From Eretmocerus hayati (Eukaryota; Arthropoda; Insecta; Hymenoptera; Aphelinidae), in the NCBI GenBank assembly GCA_029851415.1, contig CM056741.1, forward strand, positions 162,303,685 through 162,367,684: 64,000 nt of DNA, read 5' to 3'. Every line of letters starts with the position of its first letter. Within the stretch, counting starts at the first letter, position 1. The translations under genes were made by a program, and so were the position numbers. Under the pieces are notes generated by a model. That model searched no databases and was not told where the DNA came from. It saw only the letters and a program-made list of their open reading frames with translations. Positions 1-12,339 of the stretch are shown here, one piece after another.

Positions 1-3
1 ATT

Positions 4-560
4 GTTCCCCAATGTACCCCCACATATGTGTGAAAACTTCCAGATGCGAGCAGGACGTTCCATTTTACGAGTTGAAAATGGTCATTATTTCGTCTATTTG
101 GACGCAGGCCAGTGTGGATGGGATTTTACTCATTCTAGGTCACAAATGAGATGAGCAGCCGAAATAGGGATACGAACACGATTTTCTGATTCAAAATGAT
201 CATCTAAACACGATTTCGAGGTCAATTTGGCTCCAAAATATCGATACTTGCTCTCAGACTAGAAAATATTTTAGTTAAAGGTTTCTTGATATAGTGGCTT
301 CAGCCGTTGCATAAAAGCCAAATTGACCATGAGAACGTGTTTAGATGATCATTTTGAGTCGAAAAACCATGTTCGTATCCCTATCTTAGCCACTCATCTC
401 ATTTGTGAGCTAGAATGAGTGAAATCCCACTCGCACTCACCTGCGTCCAAATAGACGAATTAATGCCCATTTTCAACTCGTGAAATAGAACCGCCTGCTC
501 GCATCTAGCTAGAGGCTCGCCTCCGGAAGATTTCACACAATTTGGGGGTACATTGGGGAC
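4..560. mobile_element. Fold-back / MITE-like element with long inverted arms
   Basis: Bases from about 4-240 and 310-560 are reverse complements of each other with scattered mismatches and small indels, roughly 85% by eye, around a loop of about 70 bases. The outer ends pair as GTTCCCCAATGTACCCCC on the left and GGGGGTACATTGGGGAC on the right. No coding potential is seen, so this is a non-autonomous element. The left flank is cut by the window edge, so the target-site duplication cannot be judged. Confidence 0.75.
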
Positions 561-1474
561 TAATCCCACACAGATTGGTGCACATTAGTTCAGATGGAAG
601 CATATGCGAGCCATACCTTTGAGGTCATTTCGAGCAAAAAGTCAAAAAGGGGTGTTTTAAATTGGCTGAATAAAATTGGCAACTCAATATCCCACCCAGA
701 TTCAAGTTCTAATTGGTAGTATTTGTATCGAAAAATATAGTCGCACAGGTTTGGGATCGAAGGAAAAAAACGACTTTTTTAAATTGAGCTCAGAGTTTGG
801 CATTTTTACGAATTTGCTCAGCTTGTAACGACTGTAACTCGTAGAGAAAGTACAGTAATCGACTTTTACCAGTGGTCAAATTGTAGGTTTTTTTTAAGAC
901 CTTCAAAATGACCACTTGTAAAAGTCGATTATTACATGTCTAGTGGGAGCTACATCACTTTGAAGCAAGCCCAAAAATCGCTCAAATGTGCTCTCAGCAA
1001 ATAGCTCCTAGAAGTTGCTAGGCTCAAGTATCGACCATGGACAATTTCTTTCTCGAAAGTACTAGTTTTAAGGAAGAAAATGCGCCGAGGTACATCCAGA
1101 AACGTTGATTCTAGCCGGAGTTATGATTTTCTGGAAATGGGCTAAAAGGGGCCTAAAAAGGACCTTTTATAGGCCCCAAGGCCCACGGGGGCCTTAGAAA
1201 AAATCCAAAAAAATTTTTTTGTACTATATTAATATAGTACTAACGGAAGAAAAATTTTATGGATTTTTTCCAGACCCCTTTGGTGCAGGCATTCGTCGAA
1301 ATGCTCCGAAGAGGCCCATATACGTAATCGACAAGAAAATGACTTTGGACATCCCATTGCATGTCAGAGTAAATTTAATTAATCGTTGCCTATTCAGAAT
1401 CGTCAAGAATATGAATAAATGAATCGTTACTTCATAAATGATTTTGGTAGATTTTTTCGTCCTTGATGGTTAAT
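561..1474. other. Repeat-derived non-coding stretch with small hairpins
   Basis: No gene is seen. It contains an inverted repeat at about 855-884 / 905-936 (sharing the core TCGACTTTTAC and its complement), a hairpin at about 1151-1178 (GGGGCCTA...TAGGCCCC), and a perfect 20-bp palindrome at 1221-1240. Together with the elements on either side this suggests degraded transposon sequence, but no family is recognised here. Confidence 0.45.
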
Positions 1475-1620
1475 ATACGAGTTGAATATTTGGTCTCGTC
1501 GATCTTGAAGGACGGTGGGGAACTAAATAAATTCCCAAAATTCCATGATGGAAATTTTGGGAATTTATTTAGTTCCCCACCGTCCTTCAAGATCGACGAG
1601 ACCAAATATTCAACTCGTAT
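1475..1620. repeat. Near-perfect 70-bp-arm hairpin
   Basis: Bases 1475-1544 and 1547-1620 are reverse complements with essentially one single-base indel near the tip and almost no loop. An RNA from either strand would fold into a long double-stranded stem. The word AATCGTTACTT occurs near both sides (about 1423 and 1624), possibly a relic of a target duplication. The arms read open in both directions only because they mirror each other, so there is no protein here. Confidence 0.85.
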
Positions 1621-1699
1621 AAGAATCGTTACTTCGTCGAAAAATAGTCGGACAAAGATGTTCGTTTTGTTTGCCCACAAATAACAGCATTCTCAAACT

Positions 1700-1899
1700 C
1701 GTTGAATAGGTAAATTTGGTGTGTCCGTTATCGCGAGGTGACATTGTCTGCGATGAGACCATTAGAGCGGTGTAAATTGTCCATTATTGCTCTGACCGCG
1801 ATTCAAAGGGTCCAGTTCCGTAAGAACCATGGGAAATCAGATCGAGCTCCAAAAAATTTTCGTTGTGGCGAGGTGTCCGCTATTCGGAGTTTACTGTAT
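1700..1899. mobile_element. Probable terminal fragment of a pogo/Tigger-like DNA transposon
   Basis: On the reverse strand the segment ends at TACAGTAAACTCCGAATAGC, that is a CAGT terminus next to TA, followed by a GGACACCTCGCC-type word. A related word (CCTCGCGATAACGGACAC) recurs about 150 bp further in, on the same strand. CAGT ends at TA targets with such subterminal words are typical of pogo-like elements. The other end was not located and no transposase is visible, so this is inferred from the terminal motif alone. Confidence 0.4.
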
Positions 1900-4800
1900 T
1901 GACCCACTAATTGTAAGTTTCCAACCACATTCTAGTTGAGAAACAGCGATGTCACAATAATTTTTGGAGGTTATGAAAAGGTTTATATTGACTTGAAAAA
2001 CGACAAAAAAGCCCTAAAAAAGCTTGACTCTTGATATTATCGTTCTAACATGTTTTTTTCACACTCATAAAAACGGAAAAGAATTTCAATGGGCAAAATA
2101 TGCTACCGAGACCCGCAAAAAATATTTTAGAATTCTTTCAGATTTTTCTGATCAGTCGATTACAAGTTATCGTAAATATACAGCGAAAATAAAGAACCTG
2201 TATGTCGTCTACAAACGACATAAGAAGCAAGGAGGCTAAACTTTGAAATGAATGAAAAAGTCAAATAATTATAATTCTTTAAACACGCACCAGCCCCTTG
2301 CGAAGATTGGTGCCGATTCTTGTCATATTTCAGTGATAATAGAGCGTTGCAGTTTGATTTAGACAATTAATGCTGGATAGAGAGAACTTCATCCAGTTGT
2401 AAATAGATAAGGTTCTATACGATTCTAAAATTTTAGCGTGCAGCCCGTCTCTCATTTGGCGTTTGTAAACTCATCATCATGTATCAGACATTTCTATGGA
2501 TAAATTTGGCGAGTGCCAAATGAAAAGAGGATTGGGAATGTGAATTATATTCTTCAATTTCATTTCACTTTCATTGTAATGAAGTGTAAAAGGTCCCGGT
2601 GAATGTTAAGCTTTTGAGGTGAGATGAATAATAGCAGAATAAAATGGAGATAAATGTAGCTATCACAGCACCAAGAGAATTAATTTCTTCATAAATTTCG
2701 AAAGTATCAGTTTCTTATGCATTGATTTGGAAGCCATTGAGTTTTTATGGGTCACTCGTGAGAAAAGATCGACTGTGGCTTTTCTACCTCATCTGTCTCT
2801 TCACTAGTATTACATCAGGCACACAGGACTTTAATCTTAATTTTCGTCACGAATACCACTTTTGGTATTTCATTTATGAATCGTAAAACACAAAACTGTT
2901 TCCTGATTTAGTAAGACCTTTAGTGAGAAGGTTGAGCAACGGTAACTTTCATAGCTCCAACTGCAATATAATGTGGGATGAAACTACTGCTCGGATTACC
3001 CTGTGCACAAATTAAACCGTCATCATCATCTGATCCTATGACTAAACTGCGATTGCGAAAGAGGATAATTTGCTCACAAATGTTTGAGCCTTTGAAAATT
3101 CGAGTTGTTTGAGATAAAACTTTGTGACTTACATCATCGAAAAGAGCAATATTTCGAGTTGGTAAACTGACTCTCTAAAACGGCGGTATACATGGAATGC
3201 ATTAATCGAAATGTGTTTCAAACGAAAAGTATGTCATTATAAATTTCTAGAAAATCCCTCGCTCAAATTCAAGTGATTATACTTATTGAATCAGCCTTGC
3301 CCACTAGAATTTGATTATTCAGTTTTCTACCAAATAATTGTTTCTCGCCCATCTTTCAAACCCAATAAATACTCGATGAAAATTTTTGAAAAATCTAGCT
3401 GGCACAAATTATAATCTATTGCGAAGTATACCAGTAATTCTTTCATCTCTTGAGTGAATTAACAAATTGCGTTCACGTGTCGGCTGTACATGAAAATTAT
3501 GGTCAAGATTATCTGAGCGAACTGCATGCATTTGCAGAAGGCATTTCATTTTGACGGATTAATGTCACAGCTAACCGAAAGATGCATGGGCTTTTTAAAA
3601 TCAATTCATTTTGAAATCGATGCACGCTTACGAGTCGATGAATATGATCACCGCGTGTACCATATTTATTTTATCTTCTTCTCGTCCGGACAACATCTCA
3701 CTTGAATTCAGAGAAAGTTGATCTGATCTCTGAGCGCGAGATGCTGCTTGCACTCTGTATTCTTTCGTGTGAAACACATAATTTTGAAACGGTATAAATA
3801 TATATTTATATATTACGGATACCCTCATGTATTATGAAGTCTCTCACGATCAAGAGTATTGCGATGCGTAAGACCATGGGAAAACGAACGATTACGTGAC
3901 GTGCTCTCATTGCGAAATGCGCGCGTGCCAGATTTGCATATACATAGTCGAATGTATCACTTAAGGGCAGATGCGATTTTCGTGAGCTACCGAATGGATT
4001 TTAATGATTATGAGTAATAGTTCTGTTGGAACTTTGATGTTTGGAGGTCGAAAATGTGCCAAATGCAAATCTCACTTCGGAAGATTCCTGAATGTATTTT
4101 TCTTCGGAAAAACCAAACTGAACATTGCCTTCGCCCACGTCCAGCCTGGTTTCTCAAAGGAAAAAATGTTTCCATCGATACGTAATTTACTATGTATTTC
4201 GACTATTTCAAACGTTTATGAATTAACTCGCGCACGAACATAAAAATTTTCAGTCATCAGTATCATCAGGATAACAAGGGTAACCATGAAGCATGACACG
4301 GAACCTGGCAATCTGAGCTTGACACGGAATCTGACATTTGGCACTGAAATTGATCTCACGGCCAAATGGTTTAAGCTACAGTCTTGAGGATTCCATTGGT
4401 CTACCTAATACTTCGAATAAAACTGACTAGGACCTCTGTAACCTTGGGTGCTCGTTCGGGTGTAAGGGTCGCAGTAATAGGACACGGAACTGATCAAGAA
4501 ATTAAGCAAAAGTAAATTTTTGCGAAAAAGTTTTTCCGCGAGTGTGGAAATCAATTTTTTTTGATTCTTTGGGTCTTGGAAAAGTTGCGCCTGACGATAA
4601 CTTCACAGAAAAAATTGGAGCGGGAAGACTTGGAAAGAGTCAAATCTACTTCAACTGGAGGAAAACTGACCGGGTAAGATTTTAGTCCAAACCTGTTGAC
4701 AAAATGTAAGTGCTCACCGTACACACAAAAATTGGTCTTCAGGCTCTTATATAGCAGTGAGATTTTATGCTTAATACCATTGTTTTGCTTAATACCATTT

Positions 4801-7800
4801 TATGCTTAATACCATATTTAATGTACTGGCCCACCCGAATCCCACGCAGGCCCACATTGGCGCTTCACGCTCATGAATGCCGTAAAAAAGAAAAGCGGCA
4901 TGACAAAAAACTAATGTTTGTGCCAAAAAGGACACGAAAAAATACGTCGAAAATGACTTGGGCAGTTTTTTCTCCAAGCGTTTCAAAGGTTCGTACAAGG
5001 TGGAACACGTTATTTCGAAGTTTCCACGGAACTACTGAAATGCGATTATGGGCTTTTTTGAGAAAATGATGGTGTGATCTCAAAATTATTCGAATCATCC
5101 TATTTTGAGATGATTGAGAACGCATCGTATAAGTATCGATCATAATCATGAGCGATTGAATCGATTCCTGACAAAAAATGCGAAATCCCAATGCCTCGAG
5201 AGGACATTATAAGATTAGTGTAAAATAATCTTTTTATGAGGTTCTACTTGCTTGAATAGAAAAAAAAGCATTATACGATATAGTTATTTAGATGAGGTTC
5301 TAAGTTTTCCGGTGGTAAACAACGTTTCTTTGATCGCAAGAGAATGTTTCGTGATATAAGGGTGAGAAAATTGCACTTCGGGAACACAATAATATGATGG
5401 TTGAGATTATACATCATAAATTGCTTTTTAGATCAGTCTTCTAAGCCTTTTTATTGGTTTCAGGAATTCAACTTCAGTCGAACCCTACCCGCCACAACAA
5501 CATCTGAAGTGTGCTGATCATCAATAAGTATTTACAAAAGCCTCAATTTCTATTCCACCCTGAGACATTACACCAAGTAGCATCGGTAAAAAAGAACTCC
5601 AGTTGTAAAAAAAAGGTCGTTGAGTTACAAACAAGATAACAATTCTCTTACAACATTATTCTTGGATTTTCGTAAAAAATTAAAGAGAAGGTATTTCTTT
5701 TAAAAGTCGGTGATAACATCTTTAGCAGCATCATCAAAGTAATTGACAAATATTGGCCAATAATAAGATTTATCCAATGAGTACAACACATCGGCCATCA
5801 AACTTCGAAAGTATTCAAAGATAATTGAGCTAAGATCAAAATAAAAATTCGAGTAATATCAAATAAATTAGTAACGTTTGCTGTTTGCGTAGAACCAATG
5901 TATATAATAATTAGTTACACATTTAGGCAGTGCAAGAGGATTACCCTCTTTTACATTTTACAAATCAAGCCTAATCAGAGAATCGCGAGAATTCAATAAA
6001 GAGAGAGCATCGATACTCGCGAGTTGTGTATTATGCTATCTTTTACCGCGGGGCGAAGAATGTATGCACCCTATAAGATCGACAAAAAGCGTACTCAATT
6101 CCCATACGGTAAAGAAATTTGTTTCGACGCGAGAGGGAATGACGATGAACTAAAAGTTATTTCTCAAAATCATGTCTGACGCTAAAGTAAATAAAAGAAT
6201 TGCCAAACGTCAAATTTTTTCATCAAGAACCTTGAATTAATAATTAATAGTAAATTAATTGATGTTGACAAAAAGAAATATCAATGAAAAAGAAACTTGT
6301 CATGAGTAACTACTTGGGAGACAATATACCTCACAAAGAACAGCTGTAAAAGATTTCCAGAATCAATTAAAATTGTTTCACTCTTGAGAAATAGCATTTT
6401 ATTGGACCACGTCTGCCTCGGCTTTCCGGGAACTCGGACAGTTTGTATCTTGAGTACAAAAAAGATACCACTCCAATCATGAGATGAACTTGCTAACGGA
6501 CTTTTCTATTCTAGAGAAATTCACTTGCTATTCAGTGAACTGATAAATATCCAAGTATTCAGATCTATTAGATAGAAATAGCGCATAATCGCCCCAGTTG
6601 ATGACATAAATATTTCAATACTCGTTGTGATTCTATTGTAGCAAAGGACCGCAAAACAAATTCACACCACATGAACTAGCTACTAATGAAGAAGGTCTCG
6701 AATACTCTTTCAAAAATCTTTACTAGCCCAATCATCTTTAAGAATTCCGCAAGTATCTAATAGAACAAAAAATGTCCATTGGTTTTGTAGTGTTGAATAT
6801 TATTTATGCGTTGCCATGGTTCATACAGGACCTTGCAATCATTTAAAAACAACATAAGAGAGAAGATTCATGTATTTTCAAATGTCATGAATTCACAGAA
6901 TTAGTTGAAATTGACATAGTAAAAATAATTTAGGTTACCTTATCCATAGATATCACTCTTACAGTTTCCAACACCCTTGATTCATTCAAACTTTATTTAC
7001 AGAAGGAATGTTGGTCCTCTCATCCAAATATCAACTTGAAAAATATTGTGACAATATTGAGAAATATCAGAGGAACTGCAACAGAAAGATCAAGTTAATG
7101 GGTATTAGATTTCTCTACTTCTTACACGTGGTCTTACAGATGTATTGCTAAATAACCCAGAGTTGTCAATTGTAATCTTCAACCATACTTACTTCTAACG
7201 ACTGTGCGTATTGATGACATTAGGTGCAAAATTTGAGTTTTCACTGTTGGAGGTTCCCCAAATCCTTGAATATTTTGGTCGGCACCCCATCCGTCTAGAC
7301 AAAAAAATTAAATGTATCTTAGCATCTAGGTAGGTTCTGCTCACAAGAGACAAGTCAGTCTTTAACCATCACAAGATGAATTGAAGGTAACAGTTCTGAT
7401 TTGATATCATCTGATTGACAAGTATTTTAAACTTTGGTCATTTTACTTACTTCCTTAATATTGAGCAGTGACGTGATTTTAATAATAAGAATTCTAGTAA
7501 AGTGTATAACATGATCTGCCGGGCATTAGAAGCTTTAATTGATATGGAGATATGAGGTATAAAGTGATAATGGTATAAAATCATCATAGTTGATCATAGT
7601 CAAATGATTGACAGGGATAAGCACATAACCTTTAAAATTCTATCCGGCATTTGATCAGAATGATACCTCGGGTGAAATATGAATTCCATTCGTTAACTTA
7701 CATTTCCTCAGGAATCTTTCTTCATGTAAAACACAAATAGCGTTTAAAACTAAAAGAGTTGCTTCGTAAAGAGTCCATAAGGTAAATGCCATGACTATTT

Positions 7801-8539
7801 ACAAGTGATTCACACGTACACACATTTGTTGACATAGCACACCACTACACCAGCATTGCACATGGCACACATATGTGCATCTTGCACATGTGTGAGATCC
7901 GGAAGTGCAGAGAGGGCTTGCGGAAGTGCTGCTGGTGACAGAAACCGAGAGCGCCAAAATTCAAATATTCATAAATCCAATTGTTTTTCAATGCTTTTCA
8001 AATTCGCTTTTATGATACTGAGCGATTTGAAACTTGCAAAAACTATCCCCGAACTCGCTTTGGATTAATTATAATGATTGATAATTGTCAAAGATTTACA
8101 AAATTCATTGGAAATTTTAACTGTCGATAATTTTTATTAATGAAATTGATGAAATAACGCACTGAACTCCCTTATGCTCGTGATTCTCGCAATTCAACCT
8201 ATCAATTAGTAAAGTGTTGTTGGATGCAAATCTCTTATTACATCATTATTCACAAATTGTCTCACACATGAATGATCTATTACTTACGTAATGGAAATCG
8301 TCCAAAATCGGCTTCTGAATTTATTACGTATTCTGCTCTTTACTATGATGCATTTAGGGAAATTGAAAAGGTGTCATCGTCCTTTCTTGTCTATGACACA
8401 GCCTTTCGGTATAATACTGTTTCCAATTTATATCGGATCATCGACCGATCTATACCAAATAACAGCTATATACACAAATACATACATATATATACTCACC
8501 CTCATGTCAAATTCTTGGAACGGTCATATCAAAATCGCG
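1900..8539. other. Gene-free AT-rich stretch
   Basis: Only short open frames are found on either strand (up to about 100 codons), none resembling a known family and none with consistent splice signals that I could link. A cluster of E-box-like CACATGTG and CATATGTG words lies at 7859-7896, upstream of the GLD2 gene; its significance is unknown. I see nothing else supportable. Confidence 0.5.
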
Positions 8540-8825
8540 CCTTCTGGCTTCTCGTATGCCGATTCTGCGCTCCCGCGACGAGACGACGCGCTCCTCAGAT
8601 CATTGTTTACATTTGTGAATCGACTTCCTCGCGCGCATTTAGCATCAAAGAATTATATTGTTAGAGCATCAAGGATTATGATTATGATTGAGTGTTCAAG
8701 AATTCTACAGTTGTCTAAGGTCGATGATGGATTTTCAAAATTGAGCATTCTGTAATGAACCAGTTGGTCTTTTTCTACCTGAAAATGTTGTGCTCCGATT
8801 TTTCATTTCTCTGGAATGTAAATTG
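8540..8825 (+). promoter_or_regulatory. Candidate GLD2 promoter and 5' untranslated exon
   Basis: A patch richer in GC and CpG than its surroundings (about 8555-8640) is followed by a good donor site, ATTG|GTAAGTAC, at 8825/8826. A plausible acceptor, TTCAACAG|CTGC, ends at 9198 just before the first coding exon, and the frame upstream of the start codon is closed (TGA at 9241). This fits a 5' untranslated exon ending at 8825 spliced to 9199. There is no transcript evidence and no clear TATA box. Confidence 0.35.
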
Positions 8826-9300
8826 GTAAGTACAAGTTACTTTTGAACTGGAGAGAATATTTTCTATTTTGCTATCGATGTTTAACATAATAGTTATGCG
8901 AGAGAATGTATCGCACAAATCAAGTTTATGTCGCGCCGACTCCCTTGTTATTGACTCATAGTCCTTCAGAAAAATAAAATTCGAAAATAAATGGCGGGTG
9001 TATTGCTCTCAAAACGTCGGGGATTGTTGTCCTTTGCAAAATATCAGATTATCAAATAAGATTCCAAATTTTCTTTCGAATGATGAATTTCTTATGAAAA
9101 TTTTCCAGCTCTTTGTTGTTACTTGTGGAGATTCATACACAAAGTAGAAATCATACTCCTATTTTAGTTATTTCTCTACACAATATATTATTCAACAGCT
9201 GCTACCAAGGGCTATTCAAATGAACTATCGGTGCCTGAATTGATTGGTTGTTTTGTGCTTACACTTTTCAAACCATCTTTGGGATTCAAAGCTTGACAAT

Positions 9301-12300
9301 ATGTACCAATCAAACTTTTCGCCACATACAATGGTGCACTTGGTTGGTGGTTACCAAGCAAATGGACAATTTGTTTCATTGCCTAATCATGCTTTCTATA
9401 CGAGCAACCCAAATGGTTTCCATCCTGACCTTCAGTACAACCATAACACTCCAAACCATAATAGGCAGCGCATTTCACAAGTAAGACGATCATCATCATG
9501 TTATCCTCAAGTTCACTGTGCCATTCTCTCTTCATATCAAACTTACCAAGTTGATGCTTAAATCTCACATCGTTGATATACTTAGATTTAGATTCTAAAA
9601 GTGTACCACATTACTAATCAAGTATTGCTATACTTCAGATCCCTATATCATTAAATTTGAGTGTGAAAAATTGTTAAAGTTGAGAGCTTTTCTTCAAAAT
9701 TATCCATATATTGGTGGCATTGGCAAATGTCTTACATACATCGAAGATTACATCGATGTCAAATTTTTATATCAATCTTAAATATCTTACAGAGATCGTA
9801 CTCATCTGATTTCTTACATGGTTCCAATGTTGAACTCCAGAATTCTAATTATGACGTCCATCATGCTTCTGGGATTAATCCTAACTGGCCCCAAAGAACC
9901 AATTCTTCGAATGATGCTCTCAGCATATCTCCAAGAATGAATAGTTCTGATGCACTGCACATGACCCCTGTTCGAGCTCGAATGAGTGCTGAACATATGA
10001 GGAAAAATCATTGGAATAATGCCAATAATAAAATAAACAAAAAAAATTCCTTCCAAGATTTGCCCTCCAACAGAGACTCGTGTAACAGTAGTGACAGTGG
10101 TCTTAGTTCTCGGTCTCCTACACCCAATAGACATCTCAAAAGCAACAGTAGTCAAGCCGAAAGTTCAGATGATCGTGACTCATTATCTTCTGCATCTGAA
10201 TCAACATACAAGTGAGTAAATATAAGACAGGTACACTCTCGAATTTTTATTCTAATAAACAGTGCTATGCAAATATTTCATAGGAACAGAAGCAACAGAA
10301 CTTACAGAGGGAATTTGATGACTAGCTTATCTACAAGCAACTTGTATCAAGACAAAAGATGGTCTAATGAATTTACTGATACAGCATCTCAGCATTCTAC
10401 GCAAAACTATCAGAATAGGAGGAGATATCCCACAGGTAAATACTACCACTAAACCAACATCCTCAATCTCATGATACATCAGATCACAATCAATTTCAGC
10501 AAAAACAAGTCCAACTTCACAGAAGATCCAAAGGGCAAGAAAATTTAATGGGACATTCATTTCAGAAATAAATGTCTGTCCAAAATACTACCCTCATAGT
10601 CCTGTGGATAAATTTCTGGAAAGGTCACACCTCATACAAGTAAGACAAAGACCAAGTAATTTGTTTACTGGATCTGTCTACGATAAATTATCAAAAGCCA
10701 TTTGGGATAAGTTTGAACAGAATCAACTCTCACAAAGTACATTTTGCCATAAAATGTACTTATGGAGGTATCTTTTCTTCTATATCAAGGTAAGATCAAA
10801 CTACCCATTCACTATCTCATCTTCCAATCATCACTTATAATTTGAACTATATCATCACCAAATCTGTTTGTGATCAACATGATTAATCAAGAAAATTCCT
10901 CCTCCCAGTCAAGATTTCCTCACTATGGACTGTTTATGGTGGGATCAACACTAAATGGTTTTGGGACTGATGCAAGTGATGTTGACATGTGTCTACAGTT
11001 CAGAGATACAGCAATCGATCAAAGAAGTGAAGCTATTTATCGATTAACACAAATAATGACATGCCTAAGAAGAAGTGGTAAGACCAACCAGATATGATAT
11101 TTCAGAACTCAAGAAACTTCAATACTTCAACTATTGTTAGATATTGAGAAAAAGTTATCGGAGAATATTTGATTTCAGAGTTCATCAGCCACTTGGAACT
11201 CATCCAAGCCAAAGTACCTATATTAAAAATAAGAGATAGAGTTTATAACTTGGAGGTTGATTTGAACTACAATAATGTTGTTGGAGTTCGTAATACTCAC
11301 CTGCTCTATTGCTACTCCAAAAGTAAGATCCTGATTGATCTCGTGAGATTCCAACTTTTACGACTAACTTGAAAGTTTGATTTTCAGTTGACTGGAGAGT
11401 GCGACCTTTAGTTCTAGTGGTCAAAATGTGGGCTCAATGTCAAAATATCAATGATGCAAGGCATATGACTATTTCTAGTTATTCATTGGTTCTGATGGTA
11501 ATCCACTTTTTGCAATGTAAGTTCACAAAATGATGATCAGGAATCCAACAAAGATCTTGACATTGCCTTCTCAATTAACAGGTGGCGTCAGTCCTGCTGT
11601 ACTACCATGTTTGCACCGTTTGTTCAAGGACAAATTTAATCCTGTTTCAGACATTCATTCGATAGATATTCATGAGGAGCTGGTTTTACCAAATGATGCC
11701 TTATACCCACGAAATAATCAAACCCTTGGAGAGCTCCTGATAGAATTTTTCAAATATTATGACTCTTTTGAGTAAGTACTTTCTCGTTATAATTATTCCA
11801 AACCATTACTTCATTGGTTCTTCTATCATGAACGTACGCAAGAAATGAACAAAATCAGTTATACCAACTAGAAAATAAAATAGGATTTGAGGACTATGAT
11901 TTCTCTCTCCTCAATTGATAACAATACTCATTTCATGACTATTCTTCATTATCTCAGTTTGCAATTAGATGCTAACTTTTCGTTTTAGTTATGATCAGTT
12001 CGCGATTTCAATTCGCGTGGCCAATAAAATTCCAATAGATGCTTGTCGCCATGTACGATCATTCAAAAATGATCCACATCAATGGAAGTATTTGTGTGTT
12101 GAAGGTAATAAAATGAACACGCTTCTTATTACCGGACTACAAATTGTTCGAATCGTACTTGAAGAGATGACCATCTTTTTTCAGAGCCATTTGACCACAC
12201 TAATACAGCAAGATCAGTTTATGATCCATCAGTGTTCAAACTGATAAAAGATGTTTTCAAACAAACATATAAACGATTAAAAAAAACTAATAATTTAACC

Positions 12301-12339
12301 AGTATATTTACACGATTAGAGGATAGTCAAAGCAATTGA
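9301..12339 (+). CDS. Gld2: GLD2-type cytoplasmic poly(A) RNA polymerase
   Basis: Ten coding exons: 9301-9480, 9793-10211, 10284-10435, 10500-10789, 10909-11077, 11179-11322, 11388-11516, 11582-11771, 11989-12104, 12185-12339. All introns are GT-AG, and phases agree at every junction, giving 647 residues. The family adds A residues to the 3' ends of selected cytoplasmic mRNAs, usually recruited by RNA-binding partners. Residues 1-250 are Ser/Asn-rich and probably disordered. The nucleotidyltransferase signature GSTLNGFG (359-366) is followed by SDVD with metal-binding Asp371 and Asp373. The third Asp is D431 in VDLN. The PAP-associated region follows (TLGELL, then an EEPFDHTNTAR block near the end), and there is no separate RNA-recognition domain, as usual for GLD2. 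The start is the first ATG after an in-frame TGA at 9241. Drosophila has two such genes (Gld2 and wispy); which this one matches is not decided. Confidence 0.93.

Noticed and set aside
8272..8755. Overlapping 130- and 154-codon plus-strand frames upstream of GLD2
   Set aside because: No family motif; they overlap each other in different frames and lie in the likely promoter and leader region.
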